Assembly (NCBI GenBank): GCA_000384495.1 | Contig: ARQR01000014.1 | Span: forward strand, 1 to 9,251 | Origin: an actinobacterium SCGC AAA015-D07 | GTDB taxonomy: Bacteria; Actinomycetota; Acidimicrobiia; Actinomarinales; Actinomarinaceae | DNA length: 9,251 bases | Reading direction: 5' to 3' | Shown: positions 1 to 5,269 of the stretch, one piece after another | Layout of the letters: each line of letters opens with the position of its first letter | Position numbering within the stretch: position 1 is the first letter of the stretch | Translations under genes and position numbers: made by a program | The notes under the pieces: model-generated | The model's database searches: none | Told to the model about the DNA's origin: nothing | The model's input: only the letters and a program-made list of their open reading frames with translations

Positions 1-141
1 TTATTAGAAAAATTCTACATTGCATTTGTACCTGGTGAGGTATTTGGGAAAGAAGGATTTTTACGTTGTTCTTATGCTCTAAGCGATCAAGATCTAGAGG
101 AAGGCCTCACGAGATTTAAAGACGCTCTAGAATCAATTTAA
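1..141 (+). CDS. Class I/II PLP-dependent aminotransferase, C-terminal fragment
   Basis: This is the last 46 codons of a gene that enters from the left edge; no start lies in the window. The reading frame opens at base 1 and ends with TAA at 139-141. The peptide contains VPGEVFGKEGFLRCSYA followed by a helix of the DLEEGLTRFKDAL type. This matches the C-terminal end of fold-type I aminotransferases of the aspartate aminotransferase superfamily. There the Arg of the LR-x-SYA segment binds the substrate alpha-carboxylate (here the Arg of FLRCSYA). The substrate cannot be told from so short a piece. The stop overlaps the next gene's ATG by one base (TAATG), so the two are probably co-transcribed and translationally coupled. 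Confidence 0.8.
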   Translation, partial: LLEKFYIAFVPGEVFGKEGFLRCSYALSDQDLEEGLTRFKDALESI

Positions 142-1361
142 TGAATGAAATAAAGAAAAAAAGTTTATATTCCTGGTTACTTTTTGATTTAGCAAATACA
201 GTTTATGCATTTGTAATTCCTGGTTTATATTTTTCGGTCTGGCTTGTGAGTGAACAAGGCTGGACAGATCAAGCTTTGGGTCTAGCAACTTCAGGAGCGA
301 TGGTAATTGTTGCGCTAACGGGTCCCTGGGTAGGAGCGAGAAGTGATGGTGCACAAGGAAAGAAACCATTATTATTTATTACAACTGCAATCTGCATCAT
401 AGCGACATTCCTTCTTGGGACGTTTAATGTCAATATATCTGTTCTATTGTTCATCATTTCATTAATTGGATTTAATCTCGGTTCGGTAGTCTACGATGCT
501 TTACTTGTTTCAGTAAGTAATGAAAGTAACAGAGGAAAGATTTCGGGCATGGGAGTTGCGTTTGGATACATGGGATCACTTATAGGATTTGGTGTTGCAT
601 CCGTCCTTCAGGAATTTGGTTATAGTTATGTAGAAATTTTTAGATCCGTGGCTATTCTTTTTTTATTATTTTCAATTCCAGCATTTTTGTTCATAGAAGA
701 GAAAAAATTTAATATTGATAAAGTAAGTGTTAAATTTAGAGAATCTCTTTATATAGTTGTTAAGTCATGGAGACATTCCAGAGAATATAAAGGTCTTACA
801 AGATTTCTTATAGGAAGATTCTTTTATGCAGACGCAATTAATACTTTAATCAGTGGTCTACTCGCTGTATATCTTGTTGAAGAGGCTGGGCTTACCGCTG
901 AAGACAGTCAAAATTTATTAGCCTTAGCGATAATCATCTCGATTATCGGTGGTTATGTTTACGGTAAAGCTGGAGATAAATATGGTCCAAGGAAATGCAC
1001 TTTATTTAGCTTAGGTTGTTGGATGGTTTCATTAATCATTGCTGTTGTTTCTACAGAGTTTGATATTGACTGGTTAATTTATGTAACTGGAGTTATTGGT
1101 GGCTTCAACATTGGTGGAATATTTGCGGTTGACAGAGTGTTCATGACAAGACTTAGTCCAAAAGAACATCTTGGTGAATTTTATGGTTTATATTCTACAG
1201 TTGGAAGATTTGCAACAATTGTAGGTCCTATTTTGTGGGGCTTTATTGTTAATACTTTAAATTTAGGACGAAATACTGCCATGTTGTCTCTTGTGGTACT
1301 CTTAATGATTTCATTTTTTATAATCAGAGGTGTATCTGATGAAAGCAATTTTGTGAATTAA
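141..1361 (+). CDS. MFS transporter, UMF1 / Atg22-like family
   Basis: A 406-residue integral membrane protein with about 12 predicted hydrophobic segments. The first is at residues 11-36, the next at about 46-66, 75-95 and 99-123, and the last near the C-terminus. The N-terminal SWLLFDLANTVYAF (residues 11-24) resembles the SW-x-x-(Y/F)-D-x-AN signature of the UMF1 branch (Atg22-like) of the major facilitator superfamily. Two MFS loop motifs are visible: SDGAQGKKP at 68-76, and GKAGDKYGPRK in the matching loop of the second half. Length and topology fit a complete protein. The ATG at 141 overlaps the upstream aminotransferase stop. The substrate is unknown; bacterial UMF1 proteins are mostly uncharacterised, and amino-acid or small-solute efflux is only a guess. 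It converges on the minus-strand operon, with 4 bases between the two stops. Confidence 0.85.
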   Translation: MNEIKKKSLYSWLLFDLANTVYAFVIPGLYFSVWLVSEQGWTDQALGLATSGAMVIVALTGPWVGARSDGAQGKKPLLFITTAICIIATFLLGTFNVNISVLLFIISLIGFNLGSVVYDALLVSVSNESNRGKISGMGVAFGYMGSLIGFGVASVLQEFGYSYVEIFRSVAILFLLFSIPAFLFIEEKKFNIDKVSVKFRESLYIVVKSWRHSREYKGLTRFLIGRFFYADAINTLISGLLAVYLVEEAGLTAEDSQNLLALAIIISIIGGYVYGKAGDKYGPRKCTLFSLGCWMVSLIIAVVSTEFDIDWLIYVTGVIGGFNIGGIFAVDRVFMTRLSPKEHLGEFYGLYSTVGRFATIVGPILWGFIVNTLNLGRNTAMLSLVVLLMISFFIIRGVSDESNFVN

Positions 1362-1365
1362 GTTA

Positions 1366-1719
1366 TTAGAAAAAGAAAAACCTTTTTTTCTTTTTAAATA
1401 TGTTTAATTCTTCTCGTGTATTTTTTAGTTTTTCTCTTAAAAATTCACTTTCAGCCTCTGCTTTTGCTGCCCTCTCTCTAGCTTCAGCCATTAACTTATC
1501 AGCCTCATGTAAATTTCCTAATTGATCTAAAACTTTCTTCCAAGCAGATATTGGAACGAGCATGTTCTCTTCTTCTTGAGTTTCATTTACCTCATCTTCA
1601 TTTTCAGTAATTTCTTCATTTTTTGTTTTCTTTTCGACTTCTGAATCAGAAACTTGGTTTTTATCATCAGAAGAGAAAAAATTATATTTCTGGGACATTC
1701 TTTCTTCGTAACTACTCAT
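1366..1719 (-). CDS. Small acidic protein with C-terminal coiled coil, function unknown
   Basis: A 117-residue hypothetical protein. Residues 1-50 are polar and acidic, rich in E, D, N and K, and probably disordered. A conserved-looking segment VPISAWKKVLDQLGNLHEA follows at about 55-73. It leads into a charged helix, about 74-108, with heptad-like AEARERAAKAEAESEFLREKL, which should form a coiled coil. I recall similar 'SAW-x-x-VL-x-QLGNLHEA plus coiled coil' proteins in actinobacteria, but no function is assigned that I can name. The C-terminus is the odd KKKKRFFFF, encoded by an A/T inverted repeat that may be a terminator. The ATG overlaps the epimerase stop by one base (TAATG), so it is the last gene of the pyk operon. 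No membrane segment or signal peptide is visible. Confidence 0.75.
   Translation of the reverse strand: MSSYEERMSQKYNFFSSDDKNQVSDSEVEKKTKNEEITENEDEVNETQEEENMLVPISAWKKVLDQLGNLHEADKLMAEARERAAKAEAESEFLREKLKNTREELNIFKKKKRFFFF
1370..1395. terminator. A/T-only inverted repeat between convergent genes, possible bidirectional terminator
   Basis: An 11-base A-rich arm (AAAAAGAAAAA, 1370-1380) faces a T-rich arm with the matching C (1383-1395), separated by CC. RNA from either strand could fold a weak all-A/U hairpin flanked by U-rich sequence. It lies just past the MFS stop and inside the 3' end of the opposite gene, so it could serve both convergent units. The lack of any G-C pair beyond the single G/C position makes efficient intrinsic termination doubtful. 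Confidence 0.35.
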
Positions 1720-2654
1720 TAATTAAAATCATCTTTCATTGTTTCCAAAGTAGGGTTTTTAAACTGAAATCCTTCTTTTAATAATTTTTGCGGAATTGCT
1801 CTTATACTATTTAAACCAAGTTGCTCACCTAGTTCCCAACCGACAGCTAATCTCATTATTATTGGAGGTAAAGGAGGAGCAAAGAAAGCCTTGTCCATAA
1901 TTTTGGCTATGGCTCTTGAAAATTCTTTTTGTTGCAAAGGTTCAGGAGCAGTTACATTAACAGCACCATCGATATTTTCATTTTCTAAACAAAATACGAA
2001 TGCTTCAGCCATGTCATAAACAGATACCCAAGAAAAATATTGCTTACCATCTTCAATTGGACCGGACAAATTTAATTTTGATATAAGTGTAAATATTTGT
2101 GTTGCGATATTTCCCTTCCCTAGAACAATTCCAGCTCTACACTTCATTACTCTTACACCCATCTTTTCAATTTCATATAATGGTTCTTCCCAGCATTCTT
2201 CTGCTACCATTTGCAAAAATTGACCACGATTAAAGGTGGTTTCTTCAGTAACTATTTCATCTCCGTGATCTCCATAAATATCATTTCCAGATGCAGTGAT
2301 AAATATTTTTGGATATTTTTCACAAGATTTGTATGTATCCACAAAAAGATCAGACGCCCACTTCCTAGACCAATAAATTCTTGATTTTCTTTCTTTAGAC
2401 CAACGACCACCTGCAAATGGGAGGAAGCCTAATATATCTTGTGGAGCTATACTTTCTCCAGCTAAATGGATTATTGCATCAAGTTCTTGAAATTTGTCTT
2501 TATCTATTTCCTTCTTTGCTGGGCTCCAATAAATTTCATCATCATTCTTCACTTCTCTTCTTACAAATCTTTTAACTTCATGGCCAGAATCCTTTAAAAT
2601 TTTTATTGTTTTTTTACCAATAAAACCAGAGGCGCCTGTGACCCCAACTATCAT
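1719..2654 (-). CDS. TIGR01777-family epimerase (SDR superfamily, YfcH-like)
   Basis: A 311-residue protein with an N-terminal Rossmann fold that starts at once with the dinucleotide-binding loop TGASGFIG (residues 6-13). Family hallmarks follow: HLAGESI at 63-69, RWSKERKSRI at 84-93, an active-site-like region ASGNDIYGDHGDE at 121-133 carrying the expected Tyr (Y127), and FSWVSVYDM near 208-215. The C-terminal ~50 residues (GEQLGLNSIRAIPQKLLKEGFQF) correspond to the DUF1731 tail usual in this family. It is an atypical SDR sugar-nucleotide-epimerase-like protein; substrates of YfcH/TIGR01777 proteins are poorly known, so no reaction is assigned. Length is normal and the gene looks intact. Its start overlaps the upstream small gene by 4 bases (ATGA) and its stop overlaps the downstream gene by 1, giving tight coupling inside the pyk operon. 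Confidence 0.88.
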   Translation of the reverse strand: MIVGVTGASGFIGKKTIKILKDSGHEVKRFVRREVKNDDEIYWSPAKKEIDKDKFQELDAIIHLAGESIAPQDILGFLPFAGGRWSKERKSRIYWSRKWASDLFVDTYKSCEKYPKIFITASGNDIYGDHGDEIVTEETTFNRGQFLQMVAEECWEEPLYEIEKMGVRVMKCRAGIVLGKGNIATQIFTLISKLNLSGPIEDGKQYFSWVSVYDMAEAFVFCLENENIDGAVNVTAPEPLQQKEFSRAIAKIMDKAFFAPPLPPIIMRLAVGWELGEQLGLNSIRAIPQKLLKEGFQFKNPTLETMKDDFN

Positions 2655-2953
2655 TCTTCCTCATCTCCATAAAAAAGAAAGAAATCTTCGATTAGCTTTT
2701 CAAAGTCTGTAACTGCAGTACCCATGTTTTTTGTAAAATTGACAGTAACAACATTCGATTGAATAAAAATATTTTCAATATCATTTGAGAATTGAAATAG
2801 TTTCATTGCAAGTTGTGCACTAATTTCATTGGTTAATGAAGCATGAGCTATATTGTGATAAGTTTCACCGTCTTGTCCTGATAATGATCTGTTTAAGTCG
2901 AATATGACGTTTTTTCCAAATTGAGTTGTTTTTAATTCAATTTTTTGACCCAT
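2651..2953 (-). CDS. Small protein resembling the Nfu/NifU N-terminal domain
   Basis: A 100-residue protein placed between pyk and the epimerase, overlapping both (1 base with the pyk stop, 4 bases with the epimerase start). The centre reads QLAMKLFQFSNDIENIFIQ followed by SNVVTVNF (together about residues 48-74). This resembles the Nfu N-terminal domain pattern 'PLA-x-x-LF-x-(I/V)-x-GV-x-x-VF-x-x-x-(D/N)-FVTVTK', and it is followed by the usual acidic helix. The 'TPNPN' start typical of that domain is not evident. The CxxC-containing C-terminal Nfu scaffold domain is absent, so it should not itself hold an Fe-S cluster. Actinobacterial and Chloroflexi genomes carry such stand-alone domains, but their role is unclear. 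The assignment is a by-eye match; a plain hypothetical protein is the alternative. Confidence 0.6.
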   Translation of the reverse strand: MGQKIELKTTQFGKNVIFDLNRSLSGQDGETYHNIAHASLTNEISAQLAMKLFQFSNDIENIFIQSNVVTVNFTKNMGTAVTDFEKLIEDFFLFYGDEEE

Positions 2954-4350
2954 TAAAATTCACCAATCTTCATTACTCTAATAAGGTTAGTTGCTGCCTC
3001 TTTATTTGGAGGTGTACCAGCGACAATAACTACTTTATCATTTTTTATAAAATTCATCTCTTGAGTTAACCATTGATTTGCAATCCCAAACATCTCATCA
3101 GTAGTTTCCAATCTCTCTATCTTTATCTGTTCTACTCCCCATATCAAATTAAGTTGATTAAAAGTCTTTTCAACAGTTGTAAATGTAAAAATTGGAGCGT
3201 CTGGTCGATGATTTGAAATCAACAATGCTGTTTTACCAGTTTCAGTGAAAGCTACGATTGCCTTTGCATTAGAATCATTTGCTACTTGTACTGCAGCTTT
3301 TGAAAGAGAATTTGTTAGTTCATCAGAAGTCAAAACATCTTTAGATGAAGTTATTTTTGTACCAGAAACACTATCTACCTCACTACAAATCTTTGCCATG
3401 GCACTGACAACTTGAATTGGGTTTTCACCGATTGAGGTTTCCGCTGACAACATTACAGCATCAGTTCCATCGAGTATTGCGTTTGTAATATCCGAAACCT
3501 CTGCTCTTGTAGGCCGATGAGAAGAAATCATGGAAGTTAACATTTCAGTAGCTGTAATTGTAATTTTTCCCTGTAAATTTGTTTCATTTAATATCTCTTT
3601 TTGAACGAGAGGAATTCTCTCAAGAGGAAGTTGTACACCTAGATCACCCCTTGCTACCATAACACCATCTGACTCTTGAATAATTGATTTTAGATTTTTT
3701 ACCGCAGACTTAAGTTCAATTTTTGCTATTACTTTTGTATTAGCATCTATGTATTTCTTGACATTTATAATATCTTCTGAGTTTCGAACAAAAGAAACAG
3801 CCACAAAATCAGATTCAAGTTGATTGCCGAACTCTAAATCTTCAATATCTTTTTTTGTTAAAGTTGAAACTGACAAATTAGAATCTGGGAAAGCAACACC
3901 TTGATTAGATCTTAATTGTCCCCCAATCTCTACCTCAGCAAGAATTTTATTTTTTGCTTTTTTTGTAACTCTTAAAGATAATTTTCCATCATCAATTAAT
4001 ATGCGTTCACCTTCACTCACATCTTCAAATAACTGCTCATAATTTATAACGATATTTTCATTATTTTTCTTAGAGTCTTCATTGAATATTTGAATTTCAG
4101 CTCCTTGAGATAGATCAAATGATTGTTCCAAATGGCCTGTTCTTATTTTTGGACCTTGAATATCTTGCATTATTGCAATCTTTTTATTTGATGATCTAGC
4201 CCAATCTACTATTTGTTTATACTCATCATAAGATCCATGCGAAAAATTTAACCTTAAAACATTAGCTCCTGCATCAATAATCTCATTGATGGCCTCTTTT
4301 GAATGAATACTTGGACCTACAGTTGCGATTATTTTAGTTTTTCTTGCCAT
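2953..4350 (-). CDS. pyk: Pyruvate kinase
   Basis: Catalyses PEP + ADP to pyruvate + ATP, the last step of glycolysis, in the cytoplasm. The ATG at 4350 gives a 465-residue protein starting MARKTKIIATVGPS, the classic family start. The frame stays open upstream to 4560, but that stretch is antisense to fbiD and has no homology, so it is excluded. Motifs: LRLNFSHGS at 32-40 (R33, N35, S37, H38); DIQGPKIRTG at 63-72; the mobile B domain at about 73-160; VIAKIE with catalytic K210 and metal ligand E212; VARGDLG with D236; TATEML with T268; and a C-terminal regulatory domain from about 335. K68 in GPKIR replaces the Glu of K+-dependent enzymes (rabbit E117 position), which suggests K+ independence. 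It is the first gene of a four-gene coupled operon and is divergent from fbiD, which uses the same substrate. Confidence 0.95.
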   Translation of the reverse strand: MARKTKIIATVGPSIHSKEAINEIIDAGANVLRLNFSHGSYDEYKQIVDWARSSNKKIAIMQDIQGPKIRTGHLEQSFDLSQGAEIQIFNEDSKKNNENIVINYEQLFEDVSEGERILIDDGKLSLRVTKKAKNKILAEVEIGGQLRSNQGVAFPDSNLSVSTLTKKDIEDLEFGNQLESDFVAVSFVRNSEDIINVKKYIDANTKVIAKIELKSAVKNLKSIIQESDGVMVARGDLGVQLPLERIPLVQKEILNETNLQGKITITATEMLTSMISSHRPTRAEVSDITNAILDGTDAVMLSAETSIGENPIQVVSAMAKICSEVDSVSGTKITSSKDVLTSDELTNSLSKAAVQVANDSNAKAIVAFTETGKTALLISNHRPDAPIFTFTTVEKTFNQLNLIWGVEQIKIERLETTDEMFGIANQWLTQEMNFIKNDKVVIVAGTPPNKEAATNLIRVMKIGEF

Positions 4351-4381
4351 TTCAATATATAACTTAATAGCATGGAATATG

Positions 4382-4387
4382 TAAAGT
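4382..4387 (+). promoter_or_regulatory. Possible -10 element for leaderless fbiD transcription
   Basis: TAAAGT fits the actinobacterial TANNNT -10 pattern and ends 6 bases before the fbiD ATG at 4394. That spacing is expected when transcription starts at the A of the ATG. No Shine-Dalgarno is visible ahead of this start. The 43-bp gap (4351-4393) must hold promoters for both fbiD and pyk; on the pyk side the only obvious A/T hexamers are the overlapping TTATAT/TATATT just upstream of 4350. This is a pattern match only, and such hexamers are common in AT-rich DNA. Confidence 0.3.
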
Positions 4388-4393
4388 GTTGTA

Positions 4394-4996
4394 ATGTTAA
4401 AAAATTTTTTGATAGGTATCCCCGTAAGAAATTTTAAAAATCCTATGTCTAGACTTGAAAATGTTCTGAGTGTAGAAAAAAGAATAGAACTTTCAAAAGG
4501 AATGTTTGAAAATATAGTGAAATCATTTGAAAATGAAGACACAAAAATTGTTTGTATCACAAATGATGAGCTTGTTATTGATTACTGTAAGAACAATGAT
4601 ATTGAGACATTCTCAACCAGAAAAAAGGGTTTAAATTTTGAGCTAGAAGAGTTTCTTCATTCTTATGAATATGAATATTGGACTATCTGCCATGCTGACC
4701 TGCCATACCTAAACAATTTTTATGCACAAGAATGGATAAAAGAATGCAAGTCATCGCAGATTGTAATATGTTCAAGTAAAGATAGCGGAACTCCTCTACT
4801 TGGGGGAAATATTAAAATTAAAAAATTAATGTATGGTAAAAATAGTTTTGATAATCACATGAATATTTTTCTTCAAGAGAATTTAGAAATTAAAAAATCA
4901 TTTAATAAAGAATTTAGTTTTGAGATAGATGATGAAGAAGATTTCAACAGTTTCCTTCAGCATAGACCAAGATGGTCTAAAAATTTAGAGTTTTAG
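4394..4996 (+). CDS. fbiD: Phosphoenolpyruvate / 2-phospholactate guanylyltransferase (FbiD/CofC)
   Basis: A 200-residue nucleotidyltransferase of coenzyme F420 biosynthesis. In actinobacteria FbiD joins GTP and PEP to give enolpyruvyl-diphospho-guanosine, the precursor passed to FbiA. Visible CofC features: N-terminal IGIPVRNFKNPMSRLENVLS (7-26), matching the 'IPVK-x-x-x-x-x-KSRL' nucleotide-binding start; CHADLPYL at 99-106 with the metal-binding Asp (D102); SGTPLLGGN at 131-139, corresponding to the 'GTN-x-LL' loop; and SFEIDDEEDF at 175-184, matching the C-terminal 'D-x-D-x-x-EDL'. Overall identity looks modest, but the motif order is right. The gene is divergent from pyk across 43 bp and shares PEP with it. 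Its stop (4994-4996) directly abuts the 3' end of a convergent tRNA gene. Another MobA-like nucleotidyltransferase is the main alternative. Confidence 0.75.
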   Translation: MLKNFLIGIPVRNFKNPMSRLENVLSVEKRIELSKGMFENIVKSFENEDTKIVCITNDELVIDYCKNNDIETFSTRKKGLNFELEEFLHSYEYEYWTICHADLPYLNNFYAQEWIKECKSSQIVICSSKDSGTPLLGGNIKIKKLMYGKNSFDNHMNIFLQENLEIKKSFNKEFSFEIDDEEDFNSFLQHRPRWSKNLEF

Positions 4997-5069
4997 CAGC
5001 CCCGACCGGATTTGAACCGGCGTTTCCGCCTTGAGAGGGCGGCGTCCTAGGCCTCTAGACGACGGGGCC
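4997..5069 (-). tRNA. tRNA-Glu (anticodon CTC)
   Basis: A 73-base cloverleaf on the minus strand. The acceptor arm is GGCCCCG / CGGGGCT with discriminator G; the first pair is a G1-U72 wobble. The D stem is GTCT/GGAC. The anticodon stem CCGCC/GGCGG holds loop CTCTCAA, giving anticodon CTC. The variable loop is 4 bases and the T arm is GCCGG-TTCAAAT-CCGGT. CCA is not encoded. It is the most promoter-distal of three tRNAs downstream of gltX, and its 3' base touches the fbiD stop codon. Confidence 0.95.
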
Positions 5070-5073
5070 TCTG

Positions 5074-5145
5074 CTCGGGGAGAAGGACTTGAACCCTCAA
5101 CGATGGGACCAGAACCCATTGTGTTGCCAATTACACCATCCCCGA
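5074..5145 (-). tRNA. tRNA-Gln (anticodon CTG)
   Basis: A 72-base cloverleaf on the minus strand. The acceptor arm is TCGGGGA / TCCCCGA with discriminator G, the D stem GTGT/ACAC, and the anticodon stem ATGGG/CCCAT around loop TTCTGGT (anticodon CTG). The T arm is GAGGG-TTCAAGT-CCTTC; CCA is not encoded. The U1-A72 first pair is the known bacterial GatCAB recognition element on tRNA-Gln. This fits charging by a non-discriminating GluRS followed by amidation. It sits 4 bases from one tRNA-Glu and 7 from the other. Confidence 0.95.
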
Positions 5146-5152
5146 AAGGTAG

Positions 5153-5225
5153 CAGCCCCGACCGGATTCGAACCGGCGTTTCTGGGTTGAAAACCCAGCG
5201 TCCTAGGCCTCTGGACGACGGGGCC
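5153..5225 (-). tRNA. tRNA-Glu (anticodon TTC)
   Basis: A 73-base cloverleaf on the minus strand, nearly identical to the CTC isoacceptor outside the anticodon arm. The acceptor arm is GGCCCCG / CGGGGCT with discriminator G (again G1-U72), the D stem GTCC/GGAC, and the anticodon stem CTGGG/CCCAG with loop TTTTCAA (anticodon TTC). The T arm is GCCGG-TTCGAAT-CCGGT; CCA is not encoded. It is the first tRNA after gltX, 38 bp from the gltX stop. Confidence 0.95.
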
Positions 5226-5238
5226 GTATTTGTATAAG

Positions 5239-5269
5239 AATATAGTAACTTATATATTATTTGTTACAA
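5239..5269 (-). promoter_or_regulatory. Possible promoter of the tRNA cluster
   Basis: On the minus strand, TATATT (5244-5239) lies 13 bases before the tRNA-Glu(TTC) 5' end. TTGTAA (5269-5264) lies upstream of it with a 19-bp spacer and overlaps the gltX stop. The 38-bp gap is strongly A/T. The tRNAs could equally be read through from gltX, so this is a weak call. Confidence 0.25.

Noticed and set aside
133..457. Two minus-strand reading frames (133-369 and 269-457)
   Set aside because: They are shadows of the MFS transporter gene with no recognisable domain.
4351..4560. Upstream extension of the pyruvate kinase frame by 70 codons
   Set aside because: It is antisense to the fbiD coding region, has no pyruvate kinase homology, and the family start MARKTKIIATVGPS falls at 4350.
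4997..5225. Repeat array (CRISPR-like) in the region with repeated CCGACCGGATT-GAACCGGCGTTT
   Set aside because: Only two copies occur, and each is part of a complete tRNA-Glu cloverleaf.
5031..5237. Plus-strand reading frame of 68 codons
   Set aside because: It lies wholly within the antisense of the three tRNA genes; the repetitive RPRPLDDGA peptide is just the repeated tRNA-Glu sequence.
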